14,087 bases of DNA. Source: Chloroflexota bacterium. Its GTDB lineage: Bacteria; Chloroflexota; Dehalococcoidia; GIF9; UBA5629. The notes below the pieces were generated by a model. That model saw only the letters and a list, made by a program, of their open reading frames with translations. It was not told the DNA's origin and ran no database searches. The position numbers and the translations under genes were made by a program. The stretch is taken from positions 1 through 14,087 of the forward strand of contig JAPLHL010000252.1 of the NCBI GenBank assembly GCA_026389655.1, read 5' to 3'. Shown in pieces: positions 1 through 7,317 of the stretch (its first letter is position 1; each line of letters starts with the position of its first letter).

Positions 1-490
1 CCTCAGGGAAACCGATAGTGTGCAGAATTCCGCTCATAGCCTGTCCGATCAGGTCCGTGGACTTGAAACTGCTATACGGTCCTGCCTGCCCGAACCCCGT
101 AATGGAAACATGTATGAGCCCCGGATTAATCGCTCTTAGTATCTCGTGGCCAAGTCCCAATGAATCGAGGTATCCAGGCTGAAAGGTTTCAATCAATATA
201 TCGGCAGTTTTAACCAGCTTCTTAAAAATATCCTGCCCGGAACGGATCGTCAGATTGAGAGTAATGCTTCGTTTGCTGGTGTTAAAATGCCAGTAATACA
301 GCGACCTCTCGGGATCCTGTTTATCATGATAGAAGGGGGCAAGTCGACGCATGGGGTCACCATCCGGTGGTTCAATTCGTATAACGTCGGCACCCAGGTC
401 GGCGAGAAGTTTGGTGCAATATACGCCGCTCTGGTCAGCCAGGTCGAGCACTCTTATATCTTCAAGAGCAGTGTTCACGTTATTTTCCAT
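1..490 (-). CDS. Family III (CaiB/BaiF) CoA-transferase, N-terminal part, cut by window edge
   Basis: The first 163 residues of a family III CoA-transferase are visible; the rest lies beyond base 1. The N-terminus carries the usual strand-helix start (IRVLDLADQSGVYCTKLLAD, about residues 12-31), followed by GADVIRIEPPDGD (33-45), LNL (78-80) and a GFGQAGPYS segment (132-140). The acyl-carrying aspartate of the family is expected in a D-x3-QAxSG context and is present as Asp146 in STDLIGQAMSG. Such enzymes move CoA between organic acids through an aspartyl anhydride/thioester intermediate. The ATG at 490 is chosen because an in-frame TAA lies a short way upstream; the ribosome binding site is weak. 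The gene starts 53 bases after the stop of a second family III CoA-transferase, so the two are probably co-transcribed and may form a heteromer. The substrate cannot be read from sequence. Confidence 0.9.
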   Translation of the reverse strand, partial: MENNVNTALEDIRVLDLADQSGVYCTKLLADLGADVIRIEPPDGDPMRRLAPFYHDKQDPERSLYYWHFNTSKRSITLNLTIRSGQDIFKKLVKTADILIETFQPGYLDSLGLGHEILRAINPGLIHVSITGFGQAGPYSSFKSTDLIGQAMSGILHTIGFPE

Positions 491-543
491 TTTCAGTTTC
501 TCACTCGAAATTTCTTAACGGTTCTGCTAACGTCAAATTGAAT

Positions 544-1767
544 CTATAGAAATACTTCGTCTACGTAGCATTCCACTATTTCTTCCTCGGACATACCCAG
601 AAGTTCCCCGTACACGTAATTGTTATGTTGCCCCATGTCGGGCGCTGCGTGGCGAACTCGACACGGCGTGTCCGAAAATCCCAGCATGGTGTTTTCGCAA
701 TAGGCTTTGCCATCCCCGTAGGGAAGCTCAATATAATATTCGTGGCTCCGGTAACTCTCATCTCGTGTGACCAGGTCTTCCCCTGTTTCAACTACCCCTG
801 CCGCGACCCCATGACTTTGAAGGATATTCATGACCTCCCATCGTGATTTGCTTATGGTCCAGCTTTCTACCAACTTATCCAGTTCATCCTCGTTTTCCTT
901 TCTTTTAGACAACGTAGCAAATCTAGGGTCAGCTACCAGGCATTCATTGCCCGTGGCTTCGTAAAATGCTTTCCATTCCATCTCAGTGACAACGCATATT
1001 GCGCACCAACTGTCTTCACCTGAGCACCTGTAAACCCCATGAGGAGCAGCGCAGGCAACCCTGTTGCCCTGGGGTTTGCGCACTCGTCCGTTCACCGTGT
1101 AGTCGAGGACGGTTATCTCCATCCACCCCAGGGAGCTTTCAAATTGTGCCAGTTCTATGTATTGACCTTTGCCAGTTCGCTTTCTGTAGTGCAGAGCGGC
1201 CAGGACAGCGACGGTAGCATGTGTAGGATTGGGTCCCATGTCAGGAAGAGCGATATTCAACCCTGGGCGGCGGTTCGGCATGCCGGAAATGGAATTCAAC
1301 CCGATGGCCGATTGAATACCCGTTCCATACCCTGCGAACTTCCGGCGCGGTCCTGTATTCCCGAAAACAGGCATCTCCAGCATGATAATGTCAGGCTTTA
1401 CCTTTACCAGGTCCTGGTAGCCCAATCCTATCCTGTCCATAAAACCGGCAGTGAAATTATTGGTCACAATATCGCTGATTGCGACTATTTTTTTGGCTAT
1501 TTCAATGCCCCTGGGGTGTGACAGGTTTAGAGTTATACCCAGCTTATCGCAATTGAAATTGACGAAGTATGCGCCTCTTTGCACTTTGCCGTTAACCAGT
1601 TCGGGGCCGCCCGGCACATTCCGCGACCAGTCCACCCTCTTGGCACTTTCTACCCTGATCACTTCGGCACCGTAATTGGCAAAGAACCTGCCCACCCACG
1701 GGCCTGCCTGGACCCAGGCAAAATCCGCAACGCGTATACCTTCAAATGGCATTCTATTTTCTGGCAT
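544..1767 (-). CDS. Family III (CaiB/BaiF) CoA-transferase-like subunit lacking the catalytic Asp
   Basis: A full-length (407 aa) CaiB/BaiF family protein. It has the N-terminal FEGIRVADFAWVQAGPW (8-24) and YGAEVIRVES (32-41), the LNLSHPRG segment (80-87), PVFGNTGP (133-140), the second-domain ALHYRKRTGKGQYIELAQFE stretch, and the C-terminal GQHNNYVYGELLGMSEEEI. At the place of the acyl-accepting aspartate the sequence reads AGYGTGIQSAIGL, so residue 148 is Gly instead of Asp. In family III transferases the Asp carries the acyl group, so this subunit alone should not do the classical chemistry. The neighbouring gene downstream has the Asp. Two-subunit enzymes of this family, such as benzylsuccinate CoA-transferase BbsEF, are a precedent for such a pair. 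It starts 23 bases after the upstream crotonase stop; the ATG at 1767 has only a poor ribosome binding site, and Met6 is an alternative start. Confidence 0.9.
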   Translation of the reverse strand: MPENRMPFEGIRVADFAWVQAGPWVGRFFANYGAEVIRVESAKRVDWSRNVPGGPELVNGKVQRGAYFVNFNCDKLGITLNLSHPRGIEIAKKIVAISDIVTNNFTAGFMDRIGLGYQDLVKVKPDIIMLEMPVFGNTGPRRKFAGYGTGIQSAIGLNSISGMPNRRPGLNIALPDMGPNPTHATVAVLAALHYRKRTGKGQYIELAQFESSLGWMEITVLDYTVNGRVRKPQGNRVACAAPHGVYRCSGEDSWCAICVVTEMEWKAFYEATGNECLVADPRFATLSKRKENEDELDKLVESWTISKSRWEVMNILQSHGVAAGVVETGEDLVTRDESYRSHEYYIELPYGDGKAYCENTMLGFSDTPCRVRHAAPDMGQHNNYVYGELLGMSEEEIVECYVDEVFL

Positions 1768-1790
1768 GCTTCTAACGTAATCCCTTTTTC

Positions 1791-2651
1791 TTAGATTTCA
1801 GTAGCTTTGTGCCGGTTGTAGCCGTATTTCTCAAACGGACCGTCCCTGAACTCTAATGCCGCTTTCATACCCTGTTCCTTCATGATGCGATAGAACTCTT
1901 TCTCACGTTCTTCACCGACGCAGTGCTGCAGGATATTGGTTTCCTCAGCATGCCAGAGCATTTCACGCACACCCATCCGGTTCATACCGAATTTCAAAGA
2001 AGCTTTGGTGAGCTTGAGTGTCTCAAGCGGCATTAGTGCCATTATCTCTGCAAATCGCATAGCCTGTGATTCAACTTCAGCATCAGGCACTACCTTGTTA
2101 ATAGCGCCCAGCCTGTGCAGTTCCTGCGCACCGACATTCCAGCCGGTGCATGCCAGTTCAAAGGCCTTGTGATAACCCACCCACAACTGCATGTCACCGC
2201 CAGCGGCGCCCGATACACGTGGTATCTCAAAGCCGATAAAGGCGTTCTCGCCCATGACAATAACGTCATGCAGCATGACGAATTGCCCACCGGAAGCAAG
2301 CGCTGCCCCCTGCACACCCGCTACAATGGGCTTGGAGATATCCCATAGCTGATAAACCCATTTGCGGGGATCACACACGGAACGCCATCTTGCTTCCGAC
2401 CACTGGTTGGACTGTCCCTTTTCCCAAGTCTGCTTTTTGCCAAGATTGGATATGTCATGCCCGGCGGCAAAATGCTTGCCTGCTGCCAGACTCACAGCCA
2501 CTTTAGCTTCACGGTTTTTCTCAAATTCCCCGATGGCATCGAGGAACTCTGCCTGGAATTCCGCTCCCATTACATTGTTTCTTTCCGGTTCATTATGTAT
2601 GATCCTTGTAACGGGACCGGGCTCGTATATAATAGTTTTATAGTCTCTCAT
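1791..2651 (-). CDS. Enoyl-CoA hydratase/isomerase family protein (crotonase fold), atypical
   Basis: A 286-residue crotonase-superfamily protein. The oxyanion-hole segments are visible as KHFAAGHDIS (59-68) and VQGAALASGGQFVML (113-127), followed by GAAGGD (148-153). Of the two acid/base glutamates of classical enoyl-CoA hydratase, the first position (the one before the x5-D motif) is Gln123. The second is probably Glu142 in FEIPR, though spacing around it differs by one residue from the classical form. A tryptophan-rich insertion (about 74-104) lies between the two oxyanion-hole segments. The missing first glutamate argues against simple hydratase activity; isomerase, hydrolase or ring-opening roles known in the superfamily are possible. 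The start at 2651 follows GGGGGAG at a good distance. It lies between the OYE-type reductase and the CoA-transferases, which supports a role in degradation of CoA-activated acids. Confidence 0.88.
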   Translation of the reverse strand: MRDYKTIIYEPGPVTRIIHNEPERNNVMGAEFQAEFLDAIGEFEKNREAKVAVSLAAGKHFAAGHDISNLGKKQTWEKGQSNQWSEARWRSVCDPRKWVYQLWDISKPIVAGVQGAALASGGQFVMLHDVIVMGENAFIGFEIPRVSGAAGGDMQLWVGYHKAFELACTGWNVGAQELHRLGAINKVVPDAEVESQAMRFAEIMALMPLETLKLTKASLKFGMNRMGVREMLWHAEETNILQHCVGEEREKEFYRIMKEQGMKAALEFRDGPFEKYGYNRHKATEI

Positions 2652-2720
2652 TTTTATGCTCCCCCATTGATTTTGACTGCAATATCTGGCAGATCAGTCA
2701 GTAAATCCTTTATTACCTGT

Positions 2721-3902
2721 TTATTTCACCCTGAAATTGGCGCCCGGTTTCCAGAGCCTCAAAGTCTCGGGGACAGCGCCTTTCATTGGTTTGGGCCAGT
2801 AGGCCGGATTGTATTGCTCTTTGCCATAATTGGGGTTCACCGTGCACCTTGTGCTGCCCTGTGTGCCCGAGATGGCCATGGATACGCAGAAGCTGTCCTT
2901 GGTGCAGCGAATAATCTCTTTCTCACGGCCCTCTTTGACTTTATTGGGCCATTCAGGATCGGCAATGGCGCCCCTGCCCAGGGCAACCATGTCCACGGAT
3001 TTCTCCTTGATCAATTTCTCCGCCACCGCCGGTGTATGGATGCCTGCCATGATGACCGGAATTTTAATAGCCTTCTTAAGGGTTTTTCCCTGCGCTTCAA
3101 TCAACTCATCATTATCGGGAGTGCTGGGGAAGAAATGCTTGGTATCGTCATAACCCGAGCCGTTGGATAGGCTGATCGCGTCTGCCCCTGCCTCTTCGCA
3201 CCAGATGGCCACTTGCTGGATATCTTCAGGGGTGAAGCCACCTTTGTGGTATTCCCGTCCGCTGACCCTGACTACGATAGGTACCGTCGGCGAGAGGAAC
3301 TCATGCAGCAGGTAGCCGTGCGGTGCATGAATTTCGATGCCGTCAAAGCCATAGAGGACGGCCAGTGCGGAAGCCCTTACAACGGCAGCTGTTTCTTTTT
3401 GTATTTCTTCCACAGTCATCTCACGCGGAACTGCACGCACAAGATGCTTAGCGAATTCACTAACATGGTATTTCATCCATGCTGTGGATTCCTTGCTATA
3501 ACCAGCGATACATTCTTCATAATCAAAGGGGATAGCAGAAGCGCCCCTGACGCCAGGTAGACCAGTTTGCCTGCCGAAACCGGGGCTCATCTGGGCAAAC
3601 AGCTTGGCACCGGTTTGATGCGAATGCACGCCCTCTGCAAAATCAGTCCAGTAACCGGCATTGAAAGCCGTGGGGTAGATATAAGGTACGAAAGAATATT
3701 CTTTATGTGCTTCCACGCTGCACAGGATCGATCCGGTAGTCATCAGACCAAAACCACCCAGTGCCCTGGAACTGAAAAAACACGTATATTGCAGTGTGGG
3801 ATGCCCGTCCCTGTCTCCCTGCTGGTTCATAGGCGCCACCGCAACCCTGTTCTTTATTTCCACGGTTCCGATTTTGATAGGCTCAAATAAACTCTCGTAC
3901 AT
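2721..3902 (-). CDS. NADH:flavin oxidoreductase, Old Yellow Enzyme family, with internal in-frame deletion
   Basis: A flavin-dependent TIM-barrel ene-reductase relative. The start is typical (LFEPIKIGTVEIKNRVAVAPM, from residue 5), the HxxH pair is present in EIHAPHGYLL (His192, His195), and the late phosphate-binding segment VALGRGAIADPEWP (306-319) is intact. The family hallmark that should follow FLSP, an NxRxDxYGGSxENR stretch plus the next helix, is absent: FLSP (202-205) runs straight into TVPIVVRVSG. About 34 residues are missing by comparison with the family pattern, without loss of frame. Near the C-terminus Cys333, Cys339 and Cys353 recall the 4Fe-4S ligands of 2,4-dienoyl-CoA reductase-type relatives, but spacing and number are incomplete. 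There is no second NAD(P)-binding domain. The start has a strong AAAGGAG. Function is doubtful unless the gap is an assembly error. Confidence 0.88.
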   Translation of the reverse strand: MYESLFEPIKIGTVEIKNRVAVAPMNQQGDRDGHPTLQYTCFFSSRALGGFGLMTTGSILCSVEAHKEYSFVPYIYPTAFNAGYWTDFAEGVHSHQTGAKLFAQMSPGFGRQTGLPGVRGASAIPFDYEECIAGYSKESTAWMKYHVSEFAKHLVRAVPREMTVEEIQKETAAVVRASALAVLYGFDGIEIHAPHGYLLHEFLSPTVPIVVRVSGREYHKGGFTPEDIQQVAIWCEEAGADAISLSNGSGYDDTKHFFPSTPDNDELIEAQGKTLKKAIKIPVIMAGIHTPAVAEKLIKEKSVDMVALGRGAIADPEWPNKVKEGREKEIIRCTKDSFCVSMAISGTQGSTRCTVNPNYGKEQYNPAYWPKPMKGAVPETLRLWKPGANFRVK

Positions 3903-3928
3903 GTTGATCTCCTTTCATATTTTTGTAA

Positions 3929-4933
3929 TTACTTACCGGTGTCAGCCGGTATAATTTTCAGTAATTTAGCCAGGTTTAAGCCCGCCCATTTGGCCCGGTC
4001 TTCCTCGCTGAGAGGTGCATACCCATAATCCTTTTGCACCGATTCGCTGATCTGGAACTTCTTCAGCCAGTCCACTGCCGTCCGGTTAGCGCCTGTATCT
4101 GTTCCCCAGATGATCTTGTCTATCCCGGCACAAGCAATAGCTTCGCCAAGCATGACCTGCGCCCTCCTGCTGATACCGTGGCCAAAATACGACAGCAGGC
4201 TGGTGCCGATATAAAGGTTGGGGTATTTTATGGCGCACATATTGAGCGCATCTTGAAATGGATACCCCATGTGGTACGCCAATATCGGTATCTCCGGGAA
4301 ATTTTCACAAACATCCTCGAGCAGCCAGGGAAAACAATTGGCTGAACGGCCCGGGATGCAGTAGGAATAACCGGTATGCACGAAAAGCGATATGCCCAGC
4401 TCGCGAATTTTTTCGTAATAAGGCCAGAGCCTTTCATCGTTGATCGGCACTCCATCAACCGGATACAGCTTAACCGCCTTAAAGTTCATCTCTTTTACGA
4501 GGTACTCCAGCTCCCAGACCGCATTCTTTATCCCTCGCATAATTTCAGGGCCGACATTGCATACGCCGATTAACCGGTCGGGATACCTCTTTATCTCGTT
4601 GGCCAGCCAGCCGTTGGTCGACATCATGCGTGTACCCATTGACATGGGGAGGAATGATTCCGGCAGCACACAGGCCATCTGCACGCCGGCTTCGTCCATT
4701 TTTTCAATCAACGCGTCGCCGGATTCACCCGGGGCATTGCCAACCCGCCTCTTCTGGTCCTGGGCTATCTCAGCCCATTTCTGCTTGGTTAAATTGTCAT
4801 ACTGGCCGTAGACGGCGAGTGGAAACAACCTGCGCATATTTCTCAATGCAGTCTGGTTCATCTTGTATAAAGGGAAATAGCTGATATCATCGGCAAGCGG
4901 CATCATATGGCATTCACAATCAAAAATGAACAT
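3929..4933 (-). CDS. Amidohydrolase-2 family protein, likely metal-dependent non-oxidative decarboxylase
   Basis: A 334-residue TIM-barrel protein of the ACMSD/gamma-resorcylate decarboxylase group (Pfam Amidohydro_2). The first strand carries E-x-H (Glu7, His9 in FDCECHMMP) rather than H-x-H. Later come His186 (VHTG), His221 (YHMGYP) and Asp279 (IIWGTDTG). E-x-H plus His plus Asp is the metal-ligand set known in gamma-resorcylate decarboxylase and 5-carboxyvanillate decarboxylase LigW, which remove CO2 from aromatic acids. True hydrolase activity is therefore less likely, though not excluded. ATG at 4933 is taken as the start because AAGGAGG lies 8 bases before it; an in-frame TTG at 4951 would put that site inside the gene. 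A paralogue lies at 8206-9222, roughly 40% identical by eye over the last two thirds. It follows the corrinoid protein gene and precedes the OYE-type gene by 26 bases. Confidence 0.88.
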   Translation of the reverse strand: MFIFDCECHMMPLADDISYFPLYKMNQTALRNMRRLFPLAVYGQYDNLTKQKWAEIAQDQKRRVGNAPGESGDALIEKMDEAGVQMACVLPESFLPMSMGTRMMSTNGWLANEIKRYPDRLIGVCNVGPEIMRGIKNAVWELEYLVKEMNFKAVKLYPVDGVPINDERLWPYYEKIRELGISLFVHTGYSYCIPGRSANCFPWLLEDVCENFPEIPILAYHMGYPFQDALNMCAIKYPNLYIGTSLLSYFGHGISRRAQVMLGEAIACAGIDKIIWGTDTGANRTAVDWLKKFQISESVQKDYGYAPLSEEDRAKWAGLNLAKLLKIIPADTGK

Positions 4934-4941
4934 TTGTACGG

Positions 4942-4948
4942 CCTCCTT
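4942..4948 (-). promoter_or_regulatory. Ribosome binding site deciding the start of the 3929-4933 gene
   Basis: AAGGAGG on the minus strand lies 8 bases before ATG 4933. It excludes the longer in-frame TTG start at 4951, which would place the site within codons 2-4. Confidence 0.8.
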
Positions 4949-5071
4949 CAAACGGTTTTACGTAATTCTTGCCTGAGATCGACAGAAAATCAACATCTAC
5001 TCATCAATTTGTAACAAGTCGATTATCACCTGTGATCTCCATTGGTTGGTCTAATATTGCTTCGCCATATG

Positions 5072-5599
5072 TCACTTCACCCCGGCTGCGAATTGTTTGC
5101 AGATGTCGACACCTTTGGGGGCATCGTCGGTAAAAGCGTCGGCACCCACATATTGCCTCACCATCTCCCCCGATATGCCCACTATCGTTGCTCCTGTTTC
5201 TTTTACCTTCTGTACAAAAGCCTCCGGTGGCACATCAATACCCAAGTCATAAATCTCGAATCCGGAGGCCGTCAATAGGGTGGCGGCGACATCCTTACCA
5301 ATATTATGTATGTCCCCCTTGGCCGTGCCGAGCACCATTCTGGCCAATGGTTTTCCTCCCTGGCCTTCCTTTAATCTGGGCTTCACAACGCTCATAGCAT
5401 CTTTAAAAATTTCACCGGACATGATCAGTTCGCCCAAGAAGTATTCCTTGCTGTTGTAGCGTTCACCTACAATCTCCATGCCTTTGCGGCATTCATCTAC
5501 AATTGTCATTGCGTCAGCCCCGGAATTAATCATGCCCTGCACAAGCTGTTTAACTTTATCCTCGTTTAAATCGGCGAGAGCATTAGCTAATTCTGACAT
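5072..5599 (-). CDS. Corrinoid (cobalamin-binding) methyltransferase protein with truncated B12 domain
   Basis: A MtaC-like corrinoid protein that would carry the methyl group on cobalt between a substrate methyltransferase and an acceptor enzyme. The N-terminal helical cap is complete (residues 1-80, with EYFLGELIMSGEIF). The base-off histidine motif DxHxxG is intact in GDIHNIGK (95-102; His98 is the cobalt ligand), and DLGIDVPPEAF (118-128) follows. After IVGISG (139-144) the sequence jumps to EMVRQYVGADAF. The usual 36 or so residues in between, with the LLTTTM-type helix and the GGAPVT-type loop that holds the nucleotide tail of the cofactor, are missing with the frame kept. The protein is 175 residues, against about 210 in the family. 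It has a strong AAAGGAGG site before ATG 5599. Its partner UroD-type gene directly upstream is also damaged, so the module may be inactive. Confidence 0.9.
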   Translation of the reverse strand: MSELANALADLNEDKVKQLVQGMINSGADAMTIVDECRKGMEIVGERYNSKEYFLGELIMSGEIFKDAMSVVKPRLKEGQGGKPLARMVLGTAKGDIHNIGKDVAATLLTASGFEIYDLGIDVPPEAFVQKVKETGATIVGISGEMVRQYVGADAFTDDAPKGVDICKQFAAGVK

Positions 5600-5702
5600 A
5601 TTTCCTCCTTTTCCATGGCTCTAACTTTACAGGTCGCACAACTATCAGGATCAGTTCAAACTCCGATAACTAAAAATAGTACTTCTGAGTCTTAGTGATA
5701 AT

Positions 5703-6947
5703 TCAATAATATCGTCCATACTCGCGCGTGAAATCACTCCATACCCTCAATAATTGAGGATTTGCTTCCATGATTATGGAACAGGACATGATAAATCCAC
5801 CGCCTTTCCCTACTATGTCTATGAGCTTCTTTGTGTACTCTTTTACCTGGTCTGTTGAGCCCACCTCTAATAATGATGGCTGCATGTTACCTGCAATACA
5901 CAAGGTATCACCCAGCACGTCCTTCACTTTGAAGATGTCGCTACGGTCAAATATTCCGAGTACTTTACCTTTTGGAAGTTCCCCCAGTTATTTGAGCCTT
6001 GAGTCATAAGTTCCTTCCCAAAATACCACGGGTGTCAACCCATCCTTGATTATGTCCAGGATCAATCTTTTCAGTGTCGGCCAGTAGAAGGTCTCAAATT
6101 GCTCCTCCGACATAAAGCCATCTGCACCGCGGTGTAACGGGATATATACACGGGGATTCCCCCTCATTTTAGCCACAAACAGAGCCAGCCAAAGCACCGT
6201 CGGGTACAGCTTTTCTACGGCAGCCAGCAGTTTATCCGGCTGTCTGAACATATCAGTTAAAGATCCACGCATTCCGCGCAATACATCGGAGATCAGATCG
6301 AAAGGTGCCAACGTCTGCGCTATATGCGAACAGGGGAACCCGAGATTTTTCATTTCTTCTAGATAGCTCGTATTAGCGTTTGCCCATTTTGCAGCCTCAA
6401 CCGATGCTTTACGCAGTGACTCAATTGCGCTGGCAAACCCAGGAAGGTTAAATAAAGGCATCAAAGACACCGACACATATCCAAACAAGAATAATTGAAG
6501 AGGTGGAAGCATATTAAAGGCCGTCAAAGTGCCAAATACCCTTGGAAGATAAGTCCTCAAAGTGAAATCTGACGGATCCTCAAGTAGCGTAGCGTATTCA
6601 TCCTGCTTCATATATTCTTGTTCCACATATTGATGATGTGTGTCATCGGGGATCCCGTGGCCGGGCCACATTAATTGCTTACAGTCAACCGCATCATATA
6701 CCTGACCCGAAAAAAAACTCTGCGCAGGAAATATTATGTCGGGCTGAAGCTCGATATTCATCTGCTTATTTGCGTTATACCATATTGCAGGGTCATAAAA
6801 TGCTTCTTTCATGCTGATTCCAGCGTATTTCGCGGCTATTACCGGAGTAAGCGGGAAAAAGGGTACCCTGTCAGGTACTTTTAATTGAATCGCATCGTTT
6901 ATCCTCTTTTCCCTTTCCGAGTACAACACATCCGGCGTCTTGTCCAT
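5703..6947 (-). pseudogene. UroD-type (MtaA-like) corrinoid methyltransferase gene interrupted by one in-frame TAA
   Basis: The frame codes for a uroporphyrinogen decarboxylase-family protein of 414 codons, stopped at codon 320 (TAA at 5988-5990). Before the stop: VPDRVPFFPLTPVIAAKYAG (24-43), MRGSLTDMFRQPDKL (226-240), YIPLHRGADGFMSEEQF (268-284), FYWPTLKR (287-294) and TPVVFWEGTYDSRLK (305-319). After it, in the same frame: LGELPKGKVLGIFDRSDIFK, DTLCIAGN and VGKGGGFIMS. Family members read smoothly across this point, usually with an aromatic residue after RLE/RLK, so a Tyr codon (TAT/TAC) changed to TAA is the simplest explanation. UroD-fold proteins next to corrinoid proteins transfer methyl groups to or from cobalamin, for example in O-demethylation. 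The HxC zinc motif of classical MtaA is not obvious here. GGAGG precedes ATG 6947. A restart giving a C-terminal peptide is possible but unlikely to be functional. Confidence 0.85.
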
Positions 6948-7026
6948 TAATTACCTCCGAATCAGCTCACTGATCTTTTATTGTCTGCAGGTTGCAGTTA
7001 GTTCAGGATCAATGCGGTGTGCTTAA

Positions 7027-7210
7027 GGTGGTGTTAATAATGTACTACCCTTAGAGAAACCAGTCAGTCCCATGCACGACTTCCTGGACGTAACGGATAA
7101 GACGTTTGGAGTGTGCCTTCTGACACAGTATTTATACGTGCATGACCTAAGAGAAAAGGAATACAGTATCCCTCTGAACGTTACGGCCCGAATGCCATTT
7201 GAGAACTAGT
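7027..7210 (+). pseudogene. Possible gene fragment on the opposite strand, resembling a GH38-type C-terminal end
   Basis: This lies in the 370-base gap (6948-7317) between the regulator and the UroD-type gene. A plus-strand frame is open for about 60 codons from just after a TAA to a TAG, without a proper ribosome binding site. Its translation looks protein-like. From Met at 7072 it reads MHDFLDVTDKTFGVCLLTQY, and it ends in NVTARMPFEN. The P-x-x-PMH-F-DV-D...G-LL pattern recalls the C-terminal beta domain of glycoside hydrolase family 38 relatives, where a phrase like F-V-D-V-S-D...GLALL is common. The match is from memory and short, so it is tentative. If real, it is a remnant of a foreign or older gene of opposite orientation. 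I see no clear promoter, riboswitch or terminator in the rest of the gap. Confidence 0.25.
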
Positions 7211-7317
7211 GGGAAGACCTTGCTACTACTGGCAACACTCACAAGACCTTTGTAAATATGCTGACAGACTATTTACCAGCGGATACTTCTTTAGAAAAAC
7301 GAAATGCGGAACAAGGT

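Noticed and set aside
1039..1521. Plus-strand open frame of 160 codons within the CoA-transferase gene
   Set aside because: It is fully antisense to conserved family III CoA-transferase blocks, with no recognisable domain.
2457..3170. Long plus-strand open frame (237 codons) over the crotonase/OYE region
   Set aside because: It lies opposite two well-conserved minus-strand genes, spans their intergenic gap, has no ribosome binding site and resembles no family.
4934..5071. Promoter between the corrinoid protein gene and the amidohydrolase
   Set aside because: No convincing -35/-10 pair was found; only a 5-base inverted repeat around ATCAC/GTGAT.
5988..5990. Pyrrolysine or other recoding at the internal stop of the UroD-type gene
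   Set aside because: Pyrrolysine uses TAG; this codon is TAA. No selenocysteine (TGA) either, and no stem-loop for recoding is evident.
5928..5990. Frameshift in the UroD-type gene
   Set aside because: Both halves are in the same frame and the residues just after the stop are conserved, so it is a nonsense codon rather than a shift.
6948..7317. Cobalamin riboswitch before the UroD-type/corrinoid genes
   Set aside because: I searched for the B12-box-like conserved core on the minus strand and found none.
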